A stretch of DNA of 64,000 nt from Leptospira montravelensis (GCF_004770045.1 NZ_RQFO01000016.1:18501-82500), one strand, 5' to 3'; positions 47,441 to 57,545 are shown, counted from the stretch's first letter. Translations and numbers: made by a program. The notes: a model not told the origin generated them from the letters alone.

Positions 47441-50400
47441 GTTCCCTGGTTCCTGCTAACGTTTCATAGTATTTCCAAAAATTTTCATTGGGAGTCCGTT
47501 TATCTTCTGATATGGAAAATTCCGTTTTCAAACCCAAAACATAGAACATTTCCACTTCTCCTTTGTTTTTGGCATTAATTTTTCCCCTGTATTCGCATTC
47601 AAAAACATCTTTAATCATACCATATGTTTCACCACTAACATTGATTTTGCCCGGAGTTCCCGACGATTCCATTCTAGATGCAGTGTTCACAGTATCCCCC
47701 CAAACATCATAGGCAAATTTCTTTTCTCCAATGACACCTGCAACTAAGGGACCTGAATGAATTCCTAAGCGTAACTCCCAAAATGGCAATCCCTGGTCCG
47801 CTTTGATTTGTTTCATTAGATTCATAAAGGCCTGAATTTCCAAAGCAGCAAGAACTGAATCGATAGCATGTGTTTGGTTTCGTTTTGGGATTCCACCTGC
47901 ACACATATAACTATCCCCAATGGTTTTTAGTTTTTCCAGTTTGTATCTTTCTGTAATTTTATCAAACTGAACAAAACAAGCATCCAAATCTCGGATCAGT
48001 TCTTGTGGCGTTAAAACTTCTGCGATTTGTGTAAACCCTTTAAAGTCGGTAAACATAACACTCACATTTTCGTATAATATTGGTTCTGTGGCACCTTTTT
48101 CCTTTAGCTCCTCTGCAATATCAACAGGCAAAATATTAAGTAAAAGTTTCTCATTTTTCCGTCTCTCTTCCTCGGCAATATTTCTAGAAATCTCTAGTTC
48201 TTGGAATAAAGCAGAACCATAAATAATTCCTGCTAATTGTTCTCCCAAGATAGATAGTTTTGAAATATCTTCATCAGTTAAATCCATCGATTTGTCTGAA
48301 TTAGATAAATCAAGTAATCCGACTACCTCGCCATTTAATATCATTGGGATAAAAAGAAATGATGTGATTTTACAAACATCAATCACCCATTTTTCATCTT
48401 CAGAAAGCAATCTTTCCATCTTTCCCAAATCATTTGGTATATAAATTGGCTTTTTTTTACGGAGTGCCATCTGGTGGCCTCCTGCTGCGCCCTTTAGTGG
48501 CACTCTCATTTCATAGATTCTTTTTTTCTGGAATTCAGTGACATATTCAGGAACTTCCATCTCCATAAATCGTAAGTATTTTTTCTCTCCATCAGCAACT
48601 AACAATGAATAATACATAATCCCAAAATTTGTTTTTACATAATTATGTATTTTTTTCATGATCAAATGAATATCCATTTTTTCATTGATATCTTTGATAA
48701 ATCCATTCAAGGCAAGGATATCCTTTTTTTGTTTTTCAGTTTGCCTTAGGAGGTGGACTCTTTGAATAACACTTGCAACTTGTGCACAAAGATGTTCAAT
48801 GGACCTCGCTTGTGACTTTGTTAAATCCAATCGCTCTAGAAAATTTGAAAACATAATCAGACCTATGGTTTCATTTTTTAAAACCAATGGCACATGCAAA
48901 AACGAGGTAGCATGAACTTCATCGCCGATTCGTTTATCAATCTCAAATTCAAATCGTTTGGTTTGAGGCAGTAACATACTTTTTTTTCGTTTCCAAACTA
49001 AATAGGCGATTCCTCCTGATTCATTCAAAGGAATCCGTAAATTATGAACAAATGCCCTTTGTTTATCCGAGGTATCAATAAAAGCCTCGGCATGTACACT
49101 TTTTATTTCTACTTGGTTTTCATCTAATAAAAATAACCAAGAAGCTAAAATGCCATATTTTTGATTCACATACTGGGCAATGGCACTGATGATTTTTGGT
49201 AATTCAGATTCAGAATTAATTAAATTAGTTAATTGATTGATGGCTTCAATTTCTTTTTTGGCTTCTTCTGATTGGATAAGAGCATTATCTGCTTTCACTT
49301 TTTCTTCGGCCAATGCAAACATCGTTTCGTCTAACTTCACCGCAGTAGATCGTAAAAATACAAACGATACAAGGTAAAAAGCCAATGCGATTGGAGATGC
49401 CACAAATAACGCGTGATATACTGCAACACCTAGTGGAAAAGTTTCCTTTAAATTTAAAACATAAAAGGACATCGAAACTGGGACAAAAAATAGGATCATT
49501 AAAGAAACACGATTTCCAATCAAAGTGGCTTGTCCCGAGGTAGGTATGGCTCCCAGTTTGATGATAAAAATTGAAATCAAAAGAGCTGGAATGAATTGTA
49601 ATTCACCAATTGAGTACAACGGAATTCCCATTGTGGCCGGCAAATTGAGAAAAATAAGAAAGTCACCGAAAAATAACGAAAGCACTATGAGACTGGCCAA
49701 TTGATTACGTGTTTCTTTCCATATATGAATCCAATCTTTTAAAAAATATGTCATCCCTAACATACCTAGAAAACCAAATGCATTTAGACCAATGCTTCCT
49801 CCTGACATCCTACCAAAAGAGTATTCATAGAATCCGCTGAAAAAATAAGGAGTCCAAACGATAAAGGATAAAAGTAGCGATCCAAAATCAATAAGTCGGA
49901 CAAGTTTGGGAGATTTTTTACCAAATAACGCATAACAGAATCGCAAATGGATTCCTGGAGTGAAAACAAATAAAGTATAAAAAATTTGTTCCAACCGCCT
50001 ATGCACAATTAACGGTAAGTCAAATTTAAAAATAACCATAACAATAGTAAAAGCACCTGCTAAAAAAAATGAGATGGATGCTAACATGTTTAATTTAATA
50101 TCAGGATTACTTCCTGCAATATAAATAGCCAAAGCAAATACCACAACACTAGAGAGAAGTGGGATTAAAAAAAAAGGTCGATTATATGCTGTTATCTGGT
50201 CATTTGGATAAAGATATAATGAAACTAAATATGCCATCAGGATTAAAATCGTTGTGATAAATCCCGATAAAAAGTAGAACAATCCCCTTTGTTTGAATAA
50301 TAGATCATTTAGATTCAAAAAGTCTGACCTAAAGATTCCATACCCGAGAATTGATAATGGAAGAAATGCAAAACTACTCATTGGAAATACTGGATATCCA

Positions 50401-51041
50401 ACTAAACTTAACAAATTTGTAATCAAAAGAAAACTACATATATGAAGCCCTAAAAACATAAACTTTTTTGATTCAAACTCTTCTTGTTTCTTCATCCAAT
50501 AATGAAACGAGGTAGGTGTATAAACAAACAGGTAGTTAATGACCAAAACAATACCCCAGAATTTAAGTGGGAATTCCGCAATTGGATACTTGCCAAACGA
50601 ATAAATAAACCAACCACCTGTAAAATCGTAATGGGTAATCAGTCCGTAATACCCAAATGTTAGTGTAAACATAGCCAAAAAACCAGAAAGGATCAAATAT
50701 CGATAGGATTGGTTCGTTAAATAATAGGTTAAATATGCAGCTGACGGAGATAATAACATAACTCCATAGTATCCAATACGATTCCAAAACAACAAAGTTG
50801 GTTGGTCTTGGACTAACGTACGTAATGATAAAACAAATCCAAGTGAAGCAAATGAAAAAGAAAAACAAATAAAACTAAACAAAAGTTTGCGATTCTCAGA
50901 TCTTTTGAGGGCGAGAATTCCAAGAGATGTGAGTGTCAATCCAACAACCATTGTAAAAAAATTCGGTACTGCCCAAGGGAGTTTGTACCACATATAATCG
51001 ATTGTCGACGGATTGGTCGAAAGTTCAGGAATAGGAATCAT
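47430..51041 (-). CDS. Membrane-bound class III adenylate cyclase with GAF domains
   Basis: A 1203-residue protein when started at ATG 51041, which has GAGGA upstream; the open frame begins at TTG 51083. Two blocks of TM helices (~residues 10-260 and ~265-570) are followed by two GAF domains (~610-770 and ~790-960), a short coiled coil, and a catalytic domain: metal ligands in FTDFKGF and IGDSYM, base-selecting Lys in LEKLKTIGDS and Asp in YDVWGDTVNTASRME. These residues indicate cAMP rather than cGMP synthesis. It heads an operon with a response regulator and 7TMR-DISM kinase. Confidence 0.93.
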   Translation of the reverse strand: MIPIPELSTNPSTIDYMWYKLPWAVPNFFTMVVGLTLTSLGILALKRSENRKLLFSFICFSFSFASLGFVLSLRTLVQDQPTLLFWNRIGYYGVMLLSPSAAYLTYYLTNQSYRYLILSGFLAMFTLTFGYYGLITHYDFTGGWFIYSFGKYPIAEFPLKFWGIVLVINYLFVYTPTSFHYWMKKQEEFESKKFMFLGLHICSFLLITNLLSLVGYPVFPMSSFAFLPLSILGYGIFRSDFLNLNDLLFKQRGLFYFLSGFITTILILMAYLVSLYLYPNDQITAYNRPFFLIPLLSSVVVFALAIYIAGSNPDIKLNMLASISFFLAGAFTIVMVIFKFDLPLIVHRRLEQIFYTLFVFTPGIHLRFCYALFGKKSPKLVRLIDFGSLLLSFIVWTPYFFSGFYEYSFGRMSGGSIGLNAFGFLGMLGMTYFLKDWIHIWKETRNQLASLIVLSLFFGDFLIFLNLPATMGIPLYSIGELQFIPALLISIFIIKLGAIPTSGQATLIGNRVSLMILFFVPVSMSFYVLNLKETFPLGVAVYHALFVASPIALAFYLVSFVFLRSTAVKLDETMFALAEEKVKADNALIQSEEAKKEIEAINQLTNLINSESELPKIISAIAQYVNQKYGILASWLFLLDENQVEIKSVHAEAFIDTSDKQRAFVHNLRIPLNESGGIAYLVWKRKKSMLLPQTKRFEFEIDKRIGDEVHATSFLHVPLVLKNETIGLIMFSNFLERLDLTKSQARSIEHLCAQVASVIQRVHLLRQTEKQKKDILALNGFIKDINEKMDIHLIMKKIHNYVKTNFGIMYYSLLVADGEKKYLRFMEMEVPEYVTEFQKKRIYEMRVPLKGAAGGHQMALRKKKPIYIPNDLGKMERLLSEDEKWVIDVCKITSFLFIPMILNGEVVGLLDLSNSDKSMDLTDEDISKLSILGEQLAGIIYGSALFQELEISRNIAEEERRKNEKLLLNILPVDIAEELKEKGATEPILYENVSVMFTDFKGFTQIAEVLTPQELIRDLDACFVQFDKITERYKLEKLKTIGDSYMCAGGIPKRNQTHAIDSVLAALEIQAFMNLMKQIKADQGLPFWELRLGIHSGPLVAGVIGEKKFAYDVWGDTVNTASRMESSGTPGKINVSGETYGMIKDVFECEYRGKINAKNKGEVEMFYVLGLKTEFSISEDKRTPNENFWKYYETLAGTREHVA

Positions 51042-51434
51042 GAAATCCTCAGTTTGAATTACAATTTCTGTGCGAAAAATCAAAATCTTTGCAAAGAATT
51101 CTCATGACTTTCATTCCATTCGTAAGTATGGAAATAAATATTTCAGGATATAATCCCCCCTGTTTAGGGGGTTTTAAAATTTGCCGCAACTGTCACTGTA
51201 ATTTCTATGTCGTCTTTAGGTTGATAGGAACCATATTCAGCTATTCTGAAAAGACTACATTTGTTAGAACAACAAAACTTAATAAAAATATTCTGATATG
51301 TTTCATAAACCAACTAGGTTCATAAAACGTAAGTTTCCAAATCTATGCGGTATTTTTTTTAGAAATAGCAAGAATCGGGTTTTCGAATCGTTGAATTCAA
51401 TCTAAAATATTCTCATTCCATTTTTGGAGATGAG
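51042..51434. other. Divergent intergenic region with a GC hairpin
   Basis: About 390 bases between the cyclase and hydrolase starts. CCCCCT (51156-51161) and AGGGGG (51166-51171) form a strong hairpin with a GTTT loop and TTTT after it on this strand. It lies about 115 bases into the leader of the minus-strand cyclase and about 265 bases before the hydrolase, so an attenuator or transcription insulator is possible. The 78-codon open frame here lacks coding character. Confidence 0.5.
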
Positions 51435-52235
51435 ATGAAAACATTTATTTTACTACATGGTTCTTACCACGGCGCTTGGAATTGGCATAAAATAATGCCG
51501 ATATTACAAAAACAAGGATACCGAGTGATAAGCATAGATATGCCAGGACATGGACTAGACAGAAAGAATTTAAATTCAGTAACACTTAGTGACTATGTAA
51601 ACAAAACAGTAGAGGTGATTCAAGCGGTCGAAGGCAAAGTGATTTTACTTGCACACAGTCGTAATGGAATTGTAATTTCTAAAGTAGCTGAAACGATTCC
51701 GGAAAAAATTGAGAAATTAATTTACCTCGCATCCTACTTAATCCCGAACGGAAAGTGTATGATGGAATATGCACTCCTTGATCGGAAGTCATTAGTGATT
51801 CAAAACACAGTTCCCAAAATATCCGTAAAAATAGTGAGTCTATTGATTAAAAATTATAATGGATATAAAAAAACATTGATCGATCTTTTTTTACCAAAAA
51901 TTTACAGAACCCATCGTTTGAGCCAACATATATTCCAAGAAGCACTCTATCATGATTGCCCCCTTGAGATCACTGAGTTAGCCAATGTTTTACTCACACC
52001 AGAACCAAACTTAGGTGGATTTGAAAAACTGAAATTAACTGAAGAACGTTACGGTAAAATTCCGAAGATATACATCGAATGTTTGCAAGATCGAGCTGTT
52101 ACACTATTTCTTCAAAGGAAGATGCAAAAAGATTCTCCCTGTGATCGGGTTTCCCAAATTGATTCCAGCCATTCTCCTTTTTTTAGCAAACCAGAAAAAT
52201 TATGTGAAATATTGAACGAAATAGCGAGAGAGTAA
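51435..52235 (+). CDS. Alpha/beta hydrolase (salicylate-esterase/HNL-like)
   Basis: A 266-residue hydrolase. ILLHGSYHGAWNWHKIMPIL carries the oxyanion hole, ISIDMPGHGLD the next strand, and LLAHSRNGIVIS the nucleophile elbow with Ser (the usual Gly-x-Ser-x-Gly is reduced to A-H-S-R-N-G). The family includes plant SABP2/hydroxynitrile-lyase-like and bacterial EstC-type esterases. GGAG precedes the ATG. The expected catalytic His is in SSHSPFFSKPE. Single gene. Confidence 0.88.
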   Translation: MKTFILLHGSYHGAWNWHKIMPILQKQGYRVISIDMPGHGLDRKNLNSVTLSDYVNKTVEVIQAVEGKVILLAHSRNGIVISKVAETIPEKIEKLIYLASYLIPNGKCMMEYALLDRKSLVIQNTVPKISVKIVSLLIKNYNGYKKTLIDLFLPKIYRTHRLSQHIFQEALYHDCPLEITELANVLLTPEPNLGGFEKLKLTEERYGKIPKIYIECLQDRAVTLFLQRKMQKDSPCDRVSQIDSSHSPFFSKPEKLCEILNEIARE

Positions 52236-52264
52236 ATTTGATCCTTTAGTTTTTTAAAAATGGT

Positions 52265-53545
52265 CTATCGGTTCTTTAACAACTCAACAATTTTAAGATG
52301 GCCATTTTCTCGAGCCAAATCCAAAGCAGTTTTTCCCTTTTTATTTTTTAACAATGGATTGGCATTTTTTTCTAATAAGAAGGAAGTGATTTCATAATTT
52401 CCATCTCTTGCTGCTAATATCAATGGAGTTTGGCCTTCCAATGAATCAGCTTGGTTGGTATCAGAGCCCAAAGAAACCAGTTCTTTCACAATCGATTCAT
52501 TTTGTAATAAAACAGCTAAAATCAAAGGAGTTTGTCCAAATTCATTTCGCGTTTCCAAATTTGCACCATCACTTGTTATCGATTTTACAAATGGAAGTGC
52601 CCCTCCTTGAATCGCCCAAAAAAGCGGAGTATATTTATGTTCATCAACTTCATTAACATCGACACCTGTTAAACGGAGAACATCAAAAAATAAAATATGG
52701 TTTTCTCTTGCGGCGTAAATCCAAAGCAATTTTTTTCTTCTAGTATAGTCCAAAAAAAACAAACTTATCAAAACAAATACTAATAGAAAAGTCCCCAAGG
52801 CACGTTTAGCCGCATATTTGGTATCGGGATGAATGAAAAAAATAGAATTTTCTCCCAAAAGATGAACCACAGATTTGTATTTTTTAATAATCAAATATAT
52901 TAAAATAACATTAGTGGGAAGCGTAAAAGCAACAAGATAAGGGATGTTGACAATTTTGCCATTCCCAGCATATAAAACAAAATAAATAGGAAAAATAAGG
53001 ATGAGGAATCCATAAATTGTTATACTCTGAGCTATGTATCCTTTTGTTGTGCCACCTTTTCTAAGCAAAAGCCCTCTATGAAAGCTCATAAGTTGTAACA
53101 GAAAAGAAGAAAGAATGGCCCAAATCACAGAGCTTAGAATCTGAAAAGATGGAAGAGGAATGGGCATATCCCAACGGTTTTTACTCATACCAACGTAAAG
53201 TCCAACAAGGATCGCAACCCCACCAACAAGCCAAAGCGAAAAGAATACCCGAATTGAATGCCTAGCTCTTCTCATTCTTGCAGTTTTTTCTTCTACAACA
53301 TCTTCTTCACCAAGAATGTCTTCTACAGAAGAAGCAGCACGTAACGTTCCCAATACTGAGACGGCAATGTAATAACATAGAAAAGAAACTGCTAAGAGGT
53401 TCCGTTTCCAGGAAACATCACTAGAAAGAAAACGAACAATAACAATCAAAAGAAATGCCAAAACTGGCGGAGTAAACAAACGAATGATTGAAATCAGTCC
53501 ACCACGAAAAGGATTCATCTCTGGAAGGTTTTTGTCCGGATTCAT
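52265..53545 (-). CDS. Membrane protein with C-terminal ankyrin repeats
   Basis: A 426-residue protein: about seven or eight hydrophobic segments in the first ~270 residues, then four ankyrin repeats (~293-426; KYTPLFWAIQGGALPFV, GQTPLILAVLLQNESIV, GQTPLILAARDGNYEI, GKTALDLARENGHLKIV). The ankyrin part probably binds another protein. It is the last gene of a four-gene operon, beginning 1 bp after the beta-helix/cytochrome gene. Function unknown. Confidence 0.85.
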   Translation of the reverse strand: MNPDKNLPEMNPFRGGLISIIRLFTPPVLAFLLIVIVRFLSSDVSWKRNLLAVSFLCYYIAVSVLGTLRAASSVEDILGEEDVVEEKTARMRRARHSIRVFFSLWLVGGVAILVGLYVGMSKNRWDMPIPLPSFQILSSVIWAILSSFLLQLMSFHRGLLLRKGGTTKGYIAQSITIYGFLILIFPIYFVLYAGNGKIVNIPYLVAFTLPTNVILIYLIIKKYKSVVHLLGENSIFFIHPDTKYAAKRALGTFLLVFVLISLFFLDYTRRKKLLWIYAARENHILFFDVLRLTGVDVNEVDEHKYTPLFWAIQGGALPFVKSITSDGANLETRNEFGQTPLILAVLLQNESIVKELVSLGSDTNQADSLEGQTPLILAARDGNYEITSFLLEKNANPLLKNKKGKTALDLARENGHLKIVELLKNR

Positions 53546-53546
53546 A

Positions 53547-55073
53547 TTATTTTACCACCCCTTTGGCACCTTCGTCTTTCAAATTCAAAATATAATTTGC
53601 AACCGCTGTTAATTTCTCATTTCCTAAATATTTTTGCGAAGGCATTTCAATAAATCCCTCTCTCACTTTTTTGGGCATAGAAGCAAAGGAAACTACACCG
53701 TAAACGTCCTTCTTATATTTCTCTTGAATTTCTTTAATGGGAGGACCAACAGTTCGAAGAGTCATGGAATGACATCCAGAACAAACAGCACCAAACACCT
53801 GTTTACCAAGCTCACGAGCATCTGATTTTGCTTCCCCTAATTTTGGGTCACCAATCATAGTTTTTATTTTTTCAGTATTATCTATAGGATTACAAATCCC
53901 ATAATCACTGGTTCCAATTTTTGTAACGGAATCGGGAGAAGATAAACAATTATCTTTTCCTTTTCCCGAGGCTACGACATCGAATCCTTCTGGGAAAATT
54001 CCAACCTTCCCACCGTTAGGTGATTCTGGAATGGGATTCCCAGAAAAGATTACCCTGATCACATAAAAAAGCCAAGAGATAATATCATTCCACTTTCGTT
54101 TTCCATTATCGATAAAAACATTTTCTAATACTTTATTACGATCTGGATTTGGTTCTACATCTGGATCCGGTGATTTTGAATTGGGAAGTAAGTTGTTATC
54201 ACCAATTCCAATTCCTGCAAAACTATTTCTACGGATGATATTCCCTTCAATGGTCACTTCATCCCCTGCCATCACACCAATGCCTATCCCTGGAGGTACT
54301 CCCGCAACTAATGCACCTGGTTCAGCAAAATTTCGATGATTATTATCAAATATAAAATTCTTTCTAATGATTACATTTTCAACTTTCTTCAATGGAAGCC
54401 CTGGTAACGCAAAAGCAACAATCCCAGCGGAATTATCGTAAACTGTATTACCTTCAATCAATACATTCGTTGAGTTTTCTATTTCGATTCCAATAACACT
54501 TCCATACACTTCATTTCGCCTAACATCAACGTTATGACACATCCCAATATAAATCGCTGCATCAGCAATTCCCAAACTAACGGTATCCTCAACAATTACG
54601 TTTGTTCCCATAGTAGGATAAATTCCATAAATCCCTGTATTTTCGACAATGAGTTTGCGCATGGTAATATTACCAGCACCTTGGGTCATCACTCCATTCG
54701 CCTTATAATTTTTTATGTGGAAATTTTCGATTAAAAAATTGGCACCAGAGCCAATCACACCGTCATTTAACTTTCCCAGGCCATCTAACACGGGCCACTT
54801 GCCATTGACGATCACACCAGACAAAGTAAAATGTGTTTTATCCACAAACACAAATTCGTGATAAATTCCAGGGAACACTTTTACAGTATCTCCCTTTTCT
54901 AATGAATCGATGGCTTTTTGTATGGACTCACCTTCTCTTACTTCCAAGGTGCGTGAAAAAACAGGAACAGCAGAAAAAATAATCGTTAGAATAACAAACC
55001 AACGGAGAATTTTCTTTTCCACGTTTTGATTTTTTGTTATATTACTGAATAAATATGGTTTTTTAAAACTCAT
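53547..55073 (-). CDS. Parallel beta-helix protein fused to a cytochrome c domain
   Basis: A 508-residue exported fusion. A signal segment (~residues 23-40) precedes a right-handed beta-helix of NosD/PbH1 type (~45-340) that starts LEVREGESIQKAIDSLEKGDTVKVFPG and carries repeated N-V-x-I-x-x-N-x-I turns. The last ~80 residues are a class I cytochrome c: heme motif CSGCH at 431-435 and axial Met in GFIEMPSQ (~477). Its ATG overlaps the peroxidase stop, so the two are translationally coupled. Some beta-helix families carry similar cytochrome tails; the substrate is unknown. Confidence 0.88.
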   Translation of the reverse strand: MSFKKPYLFSNITKNQNVEKKILRWFVILTIIFSAVPVFSRTLEVREGESIQKAIDSLEKGDTVKVFPGIYHEFVFVDKTHFTLSGVIVNGKWPVLDGLGKLNDGVIGSGANFLIENFHIKNYKANGVMTQGAGNITMRKLIVENTGIYGIYPTMGTNVIVEDTVSLGIADAAIYIGMCHNVDVRRNEVYGSVIGIEIENSTNVLIEGNTVYDNSAGIVAFALPGLPLKKVENVIIRKNFIFDNNHRNFAEPGALVAGVPPGIGIGVMAGDEVTIEGNIIRRNSFAGIGIGDNNLLPNSKSPDPDVEPNPDRNKVLENVFIDNGKRKWNDIISWLFYVIRVIFSGNPIPESPNGGKVGIFPEGFDVVASGKGKDNCLSSPDSVTKIGTSDYGICNPIDNTEKIKTMIGDPKLGEAKSDARELGKQVFGAVCSGCHSMTLRTVGPPIKEIQEKYKKDVYGVVSFASMPKKVREGFIEMPSQKYLGNEKLTAVANYILNLKDEGAKGVVK

Positions 55074-56431
55074 TACTTTATAGAACTCCGGTTTTGATAT
55101 GATTCATATTCTAGTGCAACTGGTAAACCCGAAGGAACCGACTTCGGAAATTTTGGCATACTCGTTTCATCAGTCAATGTATACAGAAAAGAAATGAGAG
55201 CGTTAATTTCTTTTTTACTAAGACCCATTTCCCTAACATGCCAATGGATTCTAAGATCATTCGGAGCCCCATTTCCTCTTCCCCCACCTTCATTATAAAA
55301 ATGAACAACTTCTTCTAGGCTATCCAAATTGCCAGCATGCATATAAGGTGCTGTTTTAACTATGTTTCTTAAACTAGGAACCCGGAAGGCTCCTCTGAGC
55401 AAATTTTGACCAGTGATAGTTTCTCTACCAAAATCCCTTTCTTTCGTATCTAAAACTCCAATCGTAGCAAAAACATTATTTGTAAACATCGGAGGTGGAT
55501 GACATTCCGCACAACGGGCCACAAAAGATCTGAAAACATTATAACCTAACAACTCTTCTGTGTTTAATGCTTCTTTATCTCCTGTTGACCATTTGTCAAA
55601 TCGACTACTGAAAGAAACTAGTGATCTCTCAAAATTAGATAAAGCGTCTATCACCAATGCAGCTGATATTTTAGATCCCTTTTCTCCATAAGCTTGACGA
55701 AACATTTTTTGATAATAGGGACTTTCATTTAACCTTGATTCAATGATTTCTGGCGAACTAGCCATTTCATCTGGTGAATACAGTGGCCCTTCTGCTTGGT
55801 CTTCTAAATTGGAAGCTCTCCCCTCCCAAAATAAGTTTTTCATATAAACCACGTTCCACAAACTAGGGGCCGATCGTTTTAGTAAAACTCCATTTTTACG
55901 CGTTGGTCCATAACCTAAACCATCTTTTCCAATACTTTGTTTCCTTCCATCAGAAAGACTGTAAGCTGGATGATGACAATGTGCGCATGACAATTGTTTA
56001 TCGCCAGAGAGAATAGGATCAAAAAATAAATATCTACCTAAGTCAATGACTTTGGGATCTAATTTGACTTGTACGAGAGTTTGTCCAAGGCCACCGTTTA
56101 TTTCTAGAGAATTGATATATCGATAATCAATCAGACAAAAACCTTTTTCCAGTTTCAATCCGGAAGGGCAATGCGAAGAGAGGCGGAAACCTAATGGCGG
56201 TTCCACTACCTCAAATTTGGAAAGCTCTGGAATGATTCTAGACTCTGCCTTAGAACAATCACAAAGTATAAACAAAGAGGCAATGGAACCAAAAACCAAC
56301 CAAGACTTCACATGACAAAGGAAACAAAAAGAGAAAATGTGAGAAATCTTTTTAATAATAGAAACAAAAAGAAAACAAGCGATTCTGTCATAAAAAATAT
56401 TAACATAAAGAGACACATTGATATTTATCAA
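55073..56431 (-). CDS. Di-heme cytochrome c peroxidase / MauG-family protein
   Basis: A 452-residue exported di-heme protein. Heme motifs are CAHCH at 149-153 and CAECH at 307-311; GRYLFFDPILSGDKQLSC, LWNVVYMKNLFWEGRA and RGAFRVPSLRNIVKTAPYMHAG are characteristic of the MauG/CcpA family. The start is uncertain: the long frame begins at TTG 56431, and a lipobox-like site ILCDC occurs near residue 59. It likely oxidises a partner using peroxide, with electrons passing to or from the beta-helix cytochrome encoded next to it. Confidence 0.88.
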   Translation of the reverse strand: MININVSLYVNIFYDRIACFLFVSIIKKISHIFSFCFLCHVKSWLVFGSIASLFILCDCSKAESRIIPELSKFEVVEPPLGFRLSSHCPSGLKLEKGFCLIDYRYINSLEINGGLGQTLVQVKLDPKVIDLGRYLFFDPILSGDKQLSCAHCHHPAYSLSDGRKQSIGKDGLGYGPTRKNGVLLKRSAPSLWNVVYMKNLFWEGRASNLEDQAEGPLYSPDEMASSPEIIESRLNESPYYQKMFRQAYGEKGSKISAALVIDALSNFERSLVSFSSRFDKWSTGDKEALNTEELLGYNVFRSFVARCAECHPPPMFTNNVFATIGVLDTKERDFGRETITGQNLLRGAFRVPSLRNIVKTAPYMHAGNLDSLEEVVHFYNEGGGRGNGAPNDLRIHWHVREMGLSKKEINALISFLYTLTDETSMPKFPKSVPSGLPVALEYESYQNRSSIK

Positions 56432-56499
56432 GTCTTGGTCTAACTTCCTAAATGTTCACAATTGCCTTTAACAAATAACCGAATAACTTAGATCCAATT

Positions 56500-57303
56500 T
56501 TAGCTTGCGTTTTCTTCCATTTTTGCTTGAAAAAGAAGAAAACCCAATGTGGCAAGAACTCCACCAAAAAATATAAATAACTCAGGACCAAAAGTTTCCT
56601 TTTCCCAATTTCCACCAACTAACAACATATAAATGATAGGAGCTATATATTGGTTAATAAATAAACTAGCAAATGTCAATTGATTGGCCAGTCCCCCTTT
56701 TAAAAACTTCCAAAGAAACAAGTTGGGATTTGATAAAATGGTAGAAAGCGTTAGAGTTGCCATAAACACCATCTCAATAGTAGAAATTCCTACGCGTGCG
56801 TCCCTAGACATACTCAGATATGTAGGATTTTGAAATATATGACCAATCAAACTAATTCCTCCAGGAACAAGCGCTAGGTGAATTAAAATATCATCCAGAA
56901 TCCAAACACTTTTAGGAGTTTTTCGTAAATATAATAGGATTTCATATATACTAAAGAAAACAAGTCCAATAGATGTAAAAATAGAAGTCATCACCAAACT
57001 TGACTTAGGATTGATATGAACTGCTGGTGCCGACAACAACATTAATATAGAAGAAATATTTCCACCACCTACAATCATCAAAAAGGCAAGATTGGCTGTG
57101 AAAGGCCAGAGATGGAAATGTCTGGTAGAAAGTCGCAAACCTACAATCACCAGGAGCGAAATAGCCGTAAATATAGATAATACGGGTCCATCGGTTCGGT
57201 AAAACAAAGGAACACCTAAAATCCAAGCACCTAACACAACCAATGTTCCTATTAAAATTGTTATATCAAGAATCTCAGCCCAGGTACCAAAACGTTTTTC
57301 CAT
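56500..57303 (-). CDS. Hypothetical membrane protein, 267 aa
   Basis: A hydrophobic protein with about seven or eight TM segments spanning nearly the whole length (for example ILIGTLVVLGAWILGVP and LTFASLFINQYIAPIIYM). No family recognised. It is the first gene of the operon with the di-heme peroxidase (68 bp downstream) and may be the membrane quinol- or electron-handling component, though this is a guess. Start ATG 57303. Confidence 0.7.
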   Translation of the reverse strand: MEKRFGTWAEILDITILIGTLVVLGAWILGVPLFYRTDGPVLSIFTAISLLVIVGLRLSTRHFHLWPFTANLAFLMIVGGGNISSILMLLSAPAVHINPKSSLVMTSIFTSIGLVFFSIYEILLYLRKTPKSVWILDDILIHLALVPGGISLIGHIFQNPTYLSMSRDARVGISTIEMVFMATLTLSTILSNPNLFLWKFLKGGLANQLTFASLFINQYIAPIIYMLLVGGNWEKETFGPELFIFFGGVLATLGFLLFQAKMEENAS

Positions 57304-57414
57304 ACAGTTCTCCTACTCTTCTAAACTGCATAGATTGGCCTTGGTTTTTCTAGTTTTGCAATTCAAATTTTTGTAAAAAAATCTTCGGAACCAAAGAATG
57401 GAAAGTTTTGTCTG

Positions 57415-57545
57415 CGGTCGTCCCAATGGGTTTGGTGTACTGGGATTCCCACTTAAAAGGGTCGGGCTACTCCGGGGTGCGCTTTCGCTTCCGTCCCCAG
57501 TCATCTAACGATGACAGGTGACCAAGCCCTTCGTATCCCTACGAA
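57415..57545. repeat. Structured GC-rich repeat, copy A
   Basis: A GC-rich block: 5' part TCCCAATGGG, then a cloverleaf-like core 57460-57538. Outer stem GGGCT/AGCCC, arm 1 GGGG...CCCC enclosing a GCG hairpin, arm 2 GTCATC-TAAC-GATGAC. The core is identical to copy B at all but three positions, and two of those three preserve a base pair in arm 2. Short peptides predicted here are artefacts of the repeat. Confidence 0.8.

Noticed and set aside
51089..51325. 78-codon ORF in the cyclase/hydrolase intergenic region
   Set aside because: Starts at TTG without a Shine-Dalgarno and runs through a strong hairpin.
57313..57504. Small ORFs in repeats A and B (both with the peptide APRSSPT)
   Set aside because: The shared peptide arises from identical repeat DNA, the frames run through the hairpins, and outside the repeat the peptides are unrelated.
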